Below are positions 50,240-59,673 of a stretch of DNA of 64,000 bases, one piece after another. The stretch spans positions 744,001-808,000 of the forward strand of contig JAKSGN010000038.1 of the NCBI GenBank assembly GCA_024180945.1. Direction: 5' to 3'. The notes under the pieces were generated by a model. The model was not told the DNA's origin. It worked only from the letters and a program-made list of their open reading frames with translations, and did no database searches. Every line of letters begins with the position of its first letter. The stretch's first letter is position 1. Source of the DNA: Macrophomina tecta. Lineage: Eukaryota; Ascomycota; Dothideomycetes; Botryosphaeriales; Botryosphaeriaceae. Made by a program: the position numbers and the translations under genes.

Positions 50240-51940
50240 ATGGCTTCCCTTTCGAAGAAGGCCCCGGCGCCCTCTCCTGCCCAGCCTGGTAGTCGTGACG
50301 CCAATGGGCCGCAGTCTGTCGCCATTCTGTGGGCGATGGCCCTCATGGCCATTGCCGGCCTCGCCTCCACGGTCTCGCAGCTCGCTCTTTCCCCGGTCTA
50401 TGGAAGCATCCCCGCCGCGATATGGCACCAGAAGAGCCTCATGTTCATTGCCCTGGTCGTTCTTATCAACAAGAGCGCCTTCCAGCGCGTGCTGCCCGCC
50501 AACGTCCACACCTGGATTCCCGTTTTGGCATTCTGGATCCTCCCAATCCAGAGCCTTCTCTTCCAGTACAGTGCCGTGCTGGGCCCTGACTATGGGCCCG
50601 TCGTCACCGAGGTCCTGACTTTCTATCCTTTTCTTTTGCTGTCCCTCTTTTCCGCTGTTTCTGCTTTGCAAGCTCTCGATCTCAGCCTCTTCAGCCGTGG
50701 CTTCGCCGAGGGTATTCCGCCGCTAGCGTGCTACACTACTTTCTCCACTATCGAAAAGTTCGTGGCTGGCCGCCTGCCCGCTTTTATGGGTTCCAATCAT
50801 TTCTTCACGAGGTCCGGATTGCAGCTCCTTGTTGCTGCCTTGTCGGCTGCCGTGGCCCCGTCTAAATTCCTTTTGCTTGCATTGCCAGCAGTTTTCCACA
50901 CCCTACGCTACAACCCCCATTTCCCGGGTGCCACTACCACTGCCGTCCTGAATGAAACGCTTCGGGCGAACCATTACACCCTCCTGGAGCGCCAGGAGTC
51001 CCTGACCGGCTATGTGTCTGTCATTGAGAGCCACGAGAACCAATTCCGCCTCCTGCGCTGCGATCACAGCCTGCTCGGCGGCGAATGGCTCGTGACTCCC
51101 GAACGCGCTGCTGCTGGACAGACGCAGCGGGAATCCATCTACACTGTCTTTACCATGCTCGAGGCCGTGCGCCTGGTTATCACCGGCTCCGTGAACAACC
51201 AGCGCCAGGACAGCGAAAAGAGCGCCCTCAACATCGGCCTCGGCATCGGCACCGCGCCGACCGCCCTGCTCAAGCACGGCATCAACACGACCATTGTCGA
51301 GCTGGACCCGGCCGTCCACCGCATGGCCACCAAGCACTTTGCCCTCCCGACCAACCACACCGCCGTCCTGCGCGACGCCGTCCAGTACGTCTCCGAGACG
51401 GCCGCCACCTCGCCCGCCAGCTTCGACTACATCATCCACGACGTCTTCACCGGCGGCGCCGAGCCGACCGCCCTCTTCACCCTCGACTTCATGCAAGGGC
51501 TCAGGCAGCTCCTCCGCCCGGACGGCGTCGTCGCCATCAACTACGCTGGCGACCTGCGCCTCAACTCGACCCGCCTCGTCCTCAACACCATCCACGCCGT
51601 CTTTCCCTCGTGCCGCATCTTCCGCGATCAGGCCAAGCAGGAATCCGAAAGCGAAGACGAGATGGACTTCATCAACATGATCCTCTTCTGCCGCCCCGTC
51701 AAGAACACGCCCATCCGCTTCCGCCAGCCCGTCGACGCCGACTACCTGGGCAGCATTGTCCGGAGGCGCACCCTGTATCCGGCCGCTGACTTGGAGGTCA
51801 AGTTCAAGCCGGACGAGGGCGCAGAGCTGTTGACGGAGGAGAACGTCGCCGTCCTGGAGAAGGGGCATAAGGAGAGCGCCGTCAGTCATTGGCGGATCAT
51901 GAGGACCGTTCTGCCTGATAAGATTTGGGAGCTTTGGTGA
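50240..51940 (+). CDS. Membrane-anchored spermidine-synthase-like (aminopropyltransferase/methyltransferase-fold) protein
   Basis: Single exon, 566 residues, start at 50240 (ACCATGGC). The N-terminal half has several hydrophobic helices (about 27-50, 62-80, 88-110, 120-145 and 195-225). The C-terminal half is a class I SAM-fold domain of the spermidine/spermine synthase type: NIGLGIGTAP (nucleotide loop, about 330-340), VELDP (the acidic residue that binds the cofactor ribose, about 355) and a DYIIHDVFTGG segment in the position of the family's catalytic Asp region. Proteins with membrane helices fused to such a domain are widespread in fungi and bacteria, with no settled substrate. True spermidine synthase activity is doubtful because classical enzymes are soluble. 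Fold call is good, reaction unknown. Confidence 0.85.
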   Translation: MASLSKKAPAPSPAQPGSRDANGPQSVAILWAMALMAIAGLASTVSQLALSPVYGSIPAAIWHQKSLMFIALVVLINKSAFQRVLPANVHTWIPVLAFWILPIQSLLFQYSAVLGPDYGPVVTEVLTFYPFLLLSLFSAVSALQALDLSLFSRGFAEGIPPLACYTTFSTIEKFVAGRLPAFMGSNHFFTRSGLQLLVAALSAAVAPSKFLLLALPAVFHTLRYNPHFPGATTTAVLNETLRANHYTLLERQESLTGYVSVIESHENQFRLLRCDHSLLGGEWLVTPERAAAGQTQRESIYTVFTMLEAVRLVITGSVNNQRQDSEKSALNIGLGIGTAPTALLKHGINTTIVELDPAVHRMATKHFALPTNHTAVLRDAVQYVSETAATSPASFDYIIHDVFTGGAEPTALFTLDFMQGLRQLLRPDGVVAINYAGDLRLNSTRLVLNTIHAVFPSCRIFRDQAKQESESEDEMDFINMILFCRPVKNTPIRFRQPVDADYLGSIVRRRTLYPAADLEVKFKPDEGAELLTEENVAVLEKGHKESAVSHWRIMRTVLPDKIWELW

Positions 51941-52439
51941 TCTATTTGACTGTATTGTGTAATTGGTTGTTGGATGTTCGGTTCGTTGTTGATATTATTA
52001 TTGAAAAAAAAAAAATAGACTATGTTTGCGGTCAGGAGGGTTCTCTCAGCTATGGATGGTTTGGCATGCCTATGTGCAGTAAGCTGACCAAGTGAGCCAC
52101 TTTCTATCTGCTATTTAAGAAAAGGCGGAGACTCTAGAGCAATGAAGTAATGCAACTGCAACTAGGCAATATGCTCAGTTTCTTCTTACATTTGAGTCAG
52201 GGGGGGCCGCTTGGTTTTCTCTATGAAATGTGCGTGCACGCTTCCATTCGATTCCGTGGAACTGCTCTTCATTTGAAGCTATTCCACAGAAGCCTCAGTC
52301 TCAGAATCCTTGCTAACCGGTCCCCGCCAACAGGCCCCTCCACAGCGCAGACCAAACCGCAATATAATAAGGCTTTCAGCAGCATGCCAGTATCCGGTCT
52401 CAGGCCTGCCGGCCACACTCCAATGCTTCCATTGCATGC
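51941..52439. other. Spacer between convergent genes
   Basis: 499 bases between the spermidine-synthase-like stop and the 3' end of the first cysteine-module gene. An A-run lies at about 52003-52014. No gene seen. Confidence 0.5.
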
Positions 52440-53729
52440 TCACTCGTCGTCCGACAAGTCGATAACGAAGTTCTTACGGATGAGGCGCTTGGAGTTGGAC
52501 GACCGCGCGTTGGCCACGGCCGTAGCGCTGCGGCGAATGTGCGTCGGGGTGACGGGAGGGCTTCGCTGGGCGTCGGTGGTTTCATCTTCGAACTTCAGCG
52601 GAGGAAGCACAGGCGAGGATTCTTCCGGCTTGGGGTGGGGAAGCATGGGCTGGCCCTCGCCATGCTTCGGCGTACGCTGCGCATGGCTGGGGTTGAGGGC
52701 CTTGGGGTGGGGTGACTTAGGGTCGTACCCCTTCGTGCTGACTCCCCCGGACGATGAGCTTTTGTTTCATTCCTGCGGTCGGTGGGGAAAAAAAAAAGGA
52801 CGGAGAACCTACCTGATCGAGCAGCGCTCCTGGGTGGAGAAGCACTTGACGCACCCCTCATGAATATTCTTCGACTTCATCTTTAAGACCATTTGTTCTG
52901 AAACCACGCCGCACATGATGCCCTCCTTTGCGCACGCGCTGCAGGGCGTGGGGGCGTCTCTGCCCAGCGCAGTCTCCATGATGTAGCCTGCGTAGGAGCG
53001 CGTCTTCTGGCACTCCTCCGACATGTCCTCCCACTCCTCCTCGGTGACGCTCCACCACTGGCCTGTGGCAATGGGGCGTCGCAGACTGTGCTTCACCGAT
53101 CGAGTGGCGGATGAGGTGAAGACGCTGTCAGGGCCCGAGGTGGTCGCTATGTCGCTGGTCTTGCCGGCGGCGTGAGGCGTGGTCGTTGCCGTGGGCCGCT
53201 TGGGGTGACGAGGCGGCTCCTCATCCTCGGAGTCGGAGCCGAGGTCGACGATGTCGATTTCGCGATGAGGGCGCTCTTGCTGCTGAGGATTCGCGGAAAG
53301 GGCAGCTGCGGTGGGTTGCTCCGTGACGGACTTTTCTCTGGCTGTCTTGCTAAACCCAGCTTGTCCAGGAGCATGACGCCCAGGAACAGGTTGCTCAGTG
53401 ACAGGCTGTGCGAGAATAGGCTGCTTAGGGACGGGCTGCTCAACGACTTTCGGCTTTGCGGTAACAGGGCCTTTGACAATCTGCGTTGCGGCTATCTCCA
53501 TCGGGTCTCCTGCAGTGGAAGTCTCTGAAGGCACGTTGGACGCATTGTGCCTGGCAGTGGCAGTAATACGTTCAAATACTTGTGCCTCCTCCTCGCGGTG
53601 ACGGGCGGTGAGGTTTGTTTCTTCGGCACGATTGCGAGCGATAAGTTTCAGGAGTGGGTTGGCATCTTGGAAAGAGCAAGGAACCGTGCTGGCATATTCA
53701 GGTGCGCTGGTGTCCTTGCAGAGGTCCAT
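52440..53729 (-). CDS. Unknown protein with Zn2Cys6-like cysteine module (paralogue A)
   Basis: Two exons (53729-52813, 52758-52440; 54-bp intron) give 411 residues. The start is the ATG in AACACCATGG; upstream the frame begins only at TTG. Residues 1-220 are low-complexity with repeated PV(T/P)EQP-type units and an acidic patch DLGSDSEDEE. At 223 begins GQWWSV, then IMET, then six cysteines: C263-x2-C266-x6-C273-x19-C293-x2-C296-x6-C303. The spacing is that of a fungal Zn2Cys6 cluster except for the long central linker. The intron follows the last cysteine, and the tail ends in DLSDDE. The acceptor used is an AAG; a CGCAG about 10 bases earlier would give a different, shorter tail ending near 52595. 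It is a tandem paralogue of the next gene. Function unknown; zinc binding is inferred. Confidence 0.68.
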
Positions 53730-54367
53730 GGTGTTGCGCCCCGGCGGTTGAGGCCCAGCGGTGCAGTCGACAATTGGGGACGACAAGCGAGCGTGCGTGC
53801 TATTGAATGAGGAGATCTCAAACAGTGCACGGTAGCTTCGCGGGTACTGAGAGGATGTCCAAGTGCGGAAGAGAGACCCACTAGAAGTTCATAACGCGGA
53901 AGTGTGGCGATGTAACTGCGGGAAATGTTTTTTTTTTTTTTTTTTGGAGGAAGTGATGATGCAAGAGTGTCTACAAAGAAGGTGCGCCCCTGTCGCTGGA
54001 CCCTGAAAACGATGTGCCTACCGCAAGAGGAAGTCATGACAGAGATACATGTCGGCGCCGAATCTGAGAGCATGTTTGAATTGATAGTCCCCGTGTGCTC
54101 CAAGTCTCCGGGGAGATTCTTGCGCCCTACCGACTTTGTGTACAGAGATGTAGTAATCCAGACGGCTCTAGTAGCTCCCCACAGGATGGCACAACACTGT
54201 TCCGAACAGAACACCCCTCGGAGGAATGCCAGGCCTCCTCCCGAAGCACTGGGGGTTTGTCCGTCAGCTCCAGTCTTGCTGAATACCCGCTTCTTGCCAT
54301 GCGCCTCGGTGCTTTCAACACCCGTGGCGCCGCCGCCATCACTTCCGCCCCTCTCATCCTTCTCATT
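53730..54367. other. Spacer between the tandem cysteine-module genes
   Basis: 638 bases with a 17-18 T run at about 53929-53945. It should hold the promoter of paralogue A. No gene seen. Confidence 0.5.
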
Positions 54368-55885
54368 TTACTCGTCCTCATCACTGGTGTCACATCCAAT
54401 ACTCACGCTCTGTTTCATGTCCTCGCCCACGGGGCTAGAGCCAAACAGCTCCCGAAAGTCGATATCTCCATCCCCGTCGTGCGCACCGGGAGTAGCAGGA
54501 CAACCGGCAGCCGCGTCCGCGTCAGCAAGACCAGGCGTACCTCCAGCGCCACTGGCAGCAGGACTAGGACGAGGACTACCAGCGCCAGGAGCATCACCAC
54601 CACCACCACCAACAGCAGAACCGGCACCCTCCCCCTCCCCCGCGCGCGCCAACGAGCAAGCCCTCCTCAGCATCACGCAGCTCGCGCACTTGTCCCTACT
54701 CGCGATGCCGCACCCGCGATAGAACGCCTCCGCGCGCATGACGCGACAAGGGCGGCGGATGCGCTCGACGCACCCGTCGCACGGCGCATCGACGTCCCCG
54801 CCCATCTCCGTCTCCATGATGCGGCCGACCAGCGAGTAGCGCTTCCGCGTGCCGGCGGCGAGCATGCTCCAGCGATGCGGCGGCACGCTCCACCACTGAC
54901 CCCGGGCGAGTGGGCGGCGAGCGGGCAGGTTGCGCCAGGTGGGCAGGGCAAGGGAGGCGGCGGGAGGGTGTGCGGTGGCAGGAGTGTTGGCGGTGAGAGG
55001 GTTGGCTGCGGGGGTGGGGTTGCTGGTTGGAGAGAGATTGTGTGGACCTTGCGCGGGATCTGGCTGATTGGAGTGCTGGCGGGTGAAGGGCTTGGTTGTA
55101 GGGTGAGCAGAAGGGATCATGATTGCCTGAGGGCGCTGCTGGCTTTGCTGCGGGGTGGGCGTGTGGTGATCCTGTTGCTGGGGGGGCTGCTGTTGCTTTT
55201 GCTCTTGGATGAGTGCCTGTTGTCCCAGCTGCTGGAAGAGCGCATGGTGGTCTTGCTGTTGGAGGATCAGGTGCTGTCCCAGGCAAGGCGGAGGAAGACC
55301 AAGGTCTCGAGCGGCAGCGTTGATGTGGACCATGGCCTCGTACTCGCAGGCGCGATGTTCGCCAAGCTGGCGATGGAAGTCGTGGATGGAGGTAAGGAGC
55401 CTTTGATACTGCTGCTGATTATCCGCTGACACCCGACGGAAAACTCGCTGAGAAGTGCTCTGCTGCTCGCTATTCCCGGTCGATAGAATCCTGCCCGTGG
55501 ACGGGGGCGCATAGACCGGTGCTTGGTTGGTTTGCGGGGCGACGTGACCCACGTCATGGAAGTTTTGGTGATGGTTGGGCGGCAGAGAAGTTGGGTGAAG
55601 GTGCCGTGGTGAGGGGGCGGGCTGCTGCTGAAAAGCCTCGCCCATGCGCTGTGCAGTGAGAAATTGCATCTGGAAGGAGTCGGATGGTGTAGCCTGAGTT
55701 GGATGCTGAGAAGCGAGAGGAGCAAATGCATCGTGAGCCCGACCGACGCGGAGAGAAGATAGCAACGCGGTTGACGGCAATTGCGGCTGCGGCTGCGGCT
55801 GCAAAAGAACGGGCGGCAGTTGCTCGTTCGTCTCTTCTGCATGGTTTCCGTGTGGGCTTTGCCCAGTCATGGCGAAATGAACCAT
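54368..55885 (-). CDS. Unknown protein with Zn2Cys6-like cysteine module (paralogue B), Gln-rich
   Basis: Single exon, 505 residues, from the ATG at 55885 (AACGCCATGG); the frame upstream begins at TTG. Residues 1-320 are low-complexity: several poly-Gln/His stretches (QQQDHH, QEQKQQQPPQQQ) and Thr/Asn/Pro-rich parts. The module starts at 329 with GQWWSV, then IMET, then C369-x2-C372-x7-C380-x19-C400-x2-C403-x6-C410. The distance from GQWW to the first cysteine (41 residues) and the 19-residue linker are the same as in paralogue A. A Gly/Ala/Pro-rich segment and an acidic end (DTSDEDE) follow. Gln-rich regions occur in transcriptional activators, so a regulatory role is possible but not shown. 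Gene call moderately sure, function unknown. Confidence 0.68.
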   Translation of the reverse strand: MVHFAMTGQSPHGNHAEETNEQLPPVLLQPQPQPQLPSTALLSSLRVGRAHDAFAPLASQHPTQATPSDSFQMQFLTAQRMGEAFQQQPAPSPRHLHPTSLPPNHHQNFHDVGHVAPQTNQAPVYAPPSTGRILSTGNSEQQSTSQRVFRRVSADNQQQYQRLLTSIHDFHRQLGEHRACEYEAMVHINAAARDLGLPPPCLGQHLILQQQDHHALFQQLGQQALIQEQKQQQPPQQQDHHTPTPQQSQQRPQAIMIPSAHPTTKPFTRQHSNQPDPAQGPHNLSPTSNPTPAANPLTANTPATAHPPAASLALPTWRNLPARRPLARGQWWSVPPHRWSMLAAGTRKRYSLVGRIMETEMGGDVDAPCDGCVERIRRPCRVMRAEAFYRGCGIASRDKCASCVMLRRACSLARAGEGEGAGSAVGGGGGDAPGAGSPRPSPAASGAGGTPGLADADAAAGCPATPGAHDGDGDIDFRELFGSSPVGEDMKQSVSIGCDTSDEDE

Positions 55886-57069
55886 GGCGTTGGCTGAGGT
55901 CGGATTCAAGGTTCAAAGCCGTCCCGAACGTCGTCCAAAGGAGTGCGCAGGAATGAAGGAAGGGTGTTGTACAGCGTGTAAGGGCAGAAGCCGCGAAATA
56001 AGCACAGCATGGGAGCTAGCATGGCCGCAAGCGAGGTGGTGATTGTGGGCGTCATTGCCTGGGAGTTGAAGCCAGGTCATCAATATCCCTCGATTCCGCT
56101 GACATTCACGTCCAGAAGACAGCTCTAACTCCCCATGATTCGAGCAGTACATGACGGTTGAATCACTGAACCAATAATCCTGGGCTCAACCTCGGATCCG
56201 CGAGCTGGTAATGGACAACCCCTCCGTCTACCTACTCTTGTCACGCGGAATGATAGGACTAGCAGATCGGCCCCTACAATACCATAAAGATAAGATCAGC
56301 GATAAATGCGCTGTTGAAGTAGTTATTTCGATATAGCTATCCAAAGAAATCAGTAACATTTGCGTCCAGATGACTGCCTTAACTCCCCGTGTGAGTTTAT
56401 CGCCGGTACAAAGCTCCATGACCTAATCCTTCAGCTCACCTGAAGCATGAAGCTGGTGTTGTCGCATCACTCCGCGCGTGGAGCTGATGGGAATATAGCA
56501 CACGCATTTTAGCATGCACATCTCGATGAACGCTTCCATTCACGACGCGTGCTAGTACGTACTTGCCACTGCATTGAGAGTGAAGATTCCGGTCACATCC
56601 TGGAAGATGCAAAATGATCGCTAAGGTGCCGCGGAGCAAACAAATCTGCCTAAATATTCTATAGACTTATTTGTCAAGATGAGACCCAGTGTGTGGCGGG
56701 GTCATGGCACTTTTGTGGCGCCTTGCGAACTAGAGAAAGACACCTATATGAATTTGTAGGAAAATAAATTCCTTCACCAGATAGGCTACACTTATCGTGT
56801 GGTATATGAACTGGAGCAACCGATTGGGAAGATCGCGATGCTCCTGCCATTGGCCCGTAGATTTTGAAGTGATTGGTGATATGGAAATGAATGGCATGCA
56901 GATGCGTTCGCCAGAAATCGAGGCACCGCCAACACGCTGCGGAATCTTTTCACGCCAGGAGTTCATATCTCTTCCCATGTTTGCTTTCAAAGCTTAATAT
57001 TTAGTCTATGCTTCCCAGGCCATCATCTATCGGACTAAGGGAAATATTTACACAATGCACATGGTATTC
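55886..57069. other. Spacer between paralogue B and the Diels-Alderase-like gene
   Basis: 1.2 kb, more AT-rich than the coding regions (56.2-57.0 kb). It holds the paralogue B promoter and the 3' UTR of the Diels-Alderase-like gene, and may mark the left edge of the metabolite cluster. Short frames only. Confidence 0.5.
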
Positions 57070-58209
57070 TTACTTCTTCGGACTTGGCATCTGAGGCATC
57101 TGCAGATGTCCAACAACCGCCATGCCACTGTGATGCTCTCCTCCTGCTTCTCCTCCAGTGACTGCGCTCGTAAATCCATTGTTACCGAACTTCGCTGGTG
57201 GAGGGCCGAGAGGAATACTCCACCACACAGCCTGATGCTGGACATCAAAGTGCCAATGCTTCCCCTCCCTCGGCGACACGAAATCCACCACGAACCCGGA
57301 CGAGCGATCCGCAAACGTACCGCGCACCTTCCCGCCATACGCTGCGCGCACGCAGACGTAGCCGTCCGCCAACGACACGCGCGTCGTATCCCCCACGAAC
57401 ACCACCTCCCCGTCCCTCGTCAGCGTGCCCCTGACGCACTCATTCCTCCGCACATCCGCCTCGAGCTTGGAGACGCTCCGCAGCAGCGCGAACGTCCACG
57501 GGCCCGCATGCGCGCGGATATACGTGTTCTCCTCCAGCAGCGCCGGCATGGGCGCCTCCATCACGCAGCGGTCGACGCCGCCTCTGCCGACGAACCGCAG
57601 CTCCCTCCCGTCCGGAAACACGAGCGCGACCTCCACCGCCGCCGACACGACCGGCTGCGCGTACCCGATCCGGGGCGCGAACGGCGCGAACAAGGGGCCC
57701 TCGGACGGCGACGTCTGCACCGCAACGCCGGTAGCGGCGGCGTTCCTGTACGCCACTGTGCCGCGCACCTGCGGCAACTCGAACGTCAACGTCGCGGCGC
57801 TGAGGTCAGTCCGGACCTCGAACGACGACGACGACGACGGAGGGCTGCTCTCCCCTTCCTCCTTCCCCTTCCACACCGATGCAATGACCTCCCCGCGATC
57901 CTCGACAACATTCGCGCCCGCGTGCTGGTCGAAATGCACGGCGCCGCCATCGCCGGGTAGCTGCGCGTGGAAGGCGACGCGCAGCGGCTCGCGCCCGCGG
58001 AAGAGCCCCGTCGCGTCGCGGAAGAAGGATATCTCGATGGCGGCGTTGGAGGACGGGTCCTGGTCCACGGCGTCGAAGACCCAGGCCTCCCACGTGGTCG
58101 GGCTGAGCTCGGCGTACTTGGGGAAGATGGGGTGGGTGTGGTTGGTTGGTGGGGAGGGGCCGGGGGCGATGGCGTCTTTGGTGACGGTGGATGTGGCGAG
58201 AGGAGCCAT
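57070..58209 (-). CDS. Diels-Alderase-like (lipocalin-fold cyclase) of secondary metabolism
   Basis: Single exon, 379 residues, start at 58209 (GCCATGGCT). The N-terminal block IFPKYAELSPTTWEAWVFDAV followed by IEISFFRDATGLF is characteristic of the fungal Diels-Alderase family (Fsa2, CghA, MycB and relatives), two-domain lipocalin-like proteins of about 370-400 residues related to CrtC/AttH hydratases. The C-terminal half continues in beta-rich sequence to HWHFDVQHQAVWWSIPLGPP. These enzymes fold a linear polyene from a PKS-NRPS into a decalin by intramolecular [4+2] cyclisation. No secretion signal is seen. A run of Ser codons (about 57823-57840) makes a short low-complexity insert. The adjacent divergent PKS supports the role. 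Family call is good, exact reaction inferred. Confidence 0.82.
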   Translation of the reverse strand: MAPLATSTVTKDAIAPGPSPPTNHTHPIFPKYAELSPTTWEAWVFDAVDQDPSSNAAIEISFFRDATGLFRGREPLRVAFHAQLPGDGGAVHFDQHAGANVVEDRGEVIASVWKGKEEGESSPPSSSSSFEVRTDLSAATLTFELPQVRGTVAYRNAAATGVAVQTSPSEGPLFAPFAPRIGYAQPVVSAAVEVALVFPDGRELRFVGRGGVDRCVMEAPMPALLEENTYIRAHAGPWTFALLRSVSKLEADVRRNECVRGTLTRDGEVVFVGDTTRVSLADGYVCVRAAYGGKVRGTFADRSSGFVVDFVSPREGKHWHFDVQHQAVWWSIPLGPPPAKFGNNGFTSAVTGGEAGGEHHSGMAVVGHLQMPQMPSPKK

Positions 58210-59673
58210 GGCTGCTTTCGGTTTTGTGGTCGTTATGCAGTTGTCTCCTTTCTTCCTGCTCGTTTGGATTATGTGGATTTATATATATATATTTTGGGAA
58301 AGTTTCCGCGGGGCCAACGGGTGGCGGGTTGCAAATGCAGGCGAGTTATGGTGGATTCGATTGCATCAAATGATATAGAGGCAAGCTGGCTCTTAGTGAT
58401 CTGGCTCCGAGCATTGAGAACGCTCCGGCTGCTTTGAGTGGCTTGAGGCCGATGATTGGCGAAGTTGCGTGGTGGTTCGGTCGTTCGGAGAATTTCGGCG
58501 TGAGAGAGGTGTTGGACCAACACCACGTTGCCTCCATACAAAGATAGACAAACTCAGCCGTGGAAAGAAGCTATCCGCGAATTTCTTGTTCTTATGGAAT
58601 CCAAGGTTTGCATGGTTAGGTGGGAATTCTGGAAAGTCCTAGTCGCATCGACTGGTCGGGTCTGTGGAAGAGATAGAACTAGAGTAGACAAGTATATCCG
58701 CTTCTTAGTTTTCATTTTTGTTTTCCCCTTTCAAACGAGCATGGAAAATCTAGACGCGATTTGTCTAATACTAAGACGCGGGTAGGGTGAAATACACCAA
58801 GTGGTGAAGCGATGTCTCAGTAGCTTAAGAACATAGAAGGCAATTGCTCTAACGTACAATTGAACAGCGGGGTAACACCAACTAAAATAATCAGAAGCAA
58901 TCGATTGGCGTGAAATGATAACTATAGATCGACCTTGTTGTTCGTTAGGGATGGGCTTGGTTCCTCTGAGGCAAGCTGGGAAGCAATGGGGCCTCAACTC
59001 CGCTTTTCGCTCCAAGTCCCATGACCTCCCGAGAAAATTTAAGTCGAACCATTGGAAATCTAGAGCCTCTGAAAGACCTCGGGCGGCGGGAATCTTTCAG
59101 CTTTGTGGAGCAGTCTAAGCATGTTTATCGTATTGGCATTGGCTCATTCGTCGCCTGAAAGCCGATGAAATCTTGATCCGAGCATACAACGAGACGTCAC
59201 AAGTTTCCTGAACATAGAACTGAAAGAAATAGCAGTAGCATTTAGCACTCATTGACATCTTAGATTAATCACAAGCTCTGTATTCTTCACGTGCCTGGAT
59301 GGCATCCGCTTGACGGAAGTTTCCACAGCCATGATTTAGTCAGAAATGCCAAAGGCAGACTCACCTTGAAGCCGAGCAATTACTTAGCCTCTCAAGGAAA
59401 ATTACAGGGAGGCTTCTTCTCGAATTGTTCGGTGTGTGACGGTGGACTCCGAAGTTCGGGTGGACGACGATCTACGTCCGTGGAGGGTGTTCGGTCCTAC
59501 CGACTCATGGCAGGATGCCCCTCCGAATGCATGCACCGTGACCTACAATAAAAGTCCGAGTACCTGTGCAAGCGTGCGTGCAAGCAGCTGAAGCCTCTCA
59601 GTTGCGTGGCATTTCCCTGGGAAACTCTCACCCTTTTCAACCAATTCCATACCGATCGCCTTCAACGGGAACG
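58210..59673. promoter_or_regulatory. Divergent intergenic region between Diels-Alderase-like gene and PKS
   Basis: 1.46 kb separates the divergent starts; both cluster genes could be controlled from here. Apart from the TATA tract I see no clear palindromic regulator site. There is no supported gene; frames are short, and the region is AT-richer than the flanks. Confidence 0.45.
58278..58294 (-). promoter_or_regulatory. TATA box of the Diels-Alderase-like gene
   Basis: An uninterrupted TATATATATATA-type tract lies about 75 bases upstream of the ATG at 58209, in the position of a core promoter for the minus-strand gene. Confidence 0.45.

Noticed and set aside
51085..51789. 234-codon plus-strand frame rich in Arg/His/Pro
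   Set aside because: Out-of-frame shadow inside the spermidine-synthase-like gene.
54095..55429. 444-codon plus-strand frame
   Set aside because: Antisense to paralogue B; Arg/Thr/Leu repeats come from the Gln- and Gly-rich codons of the real gene.
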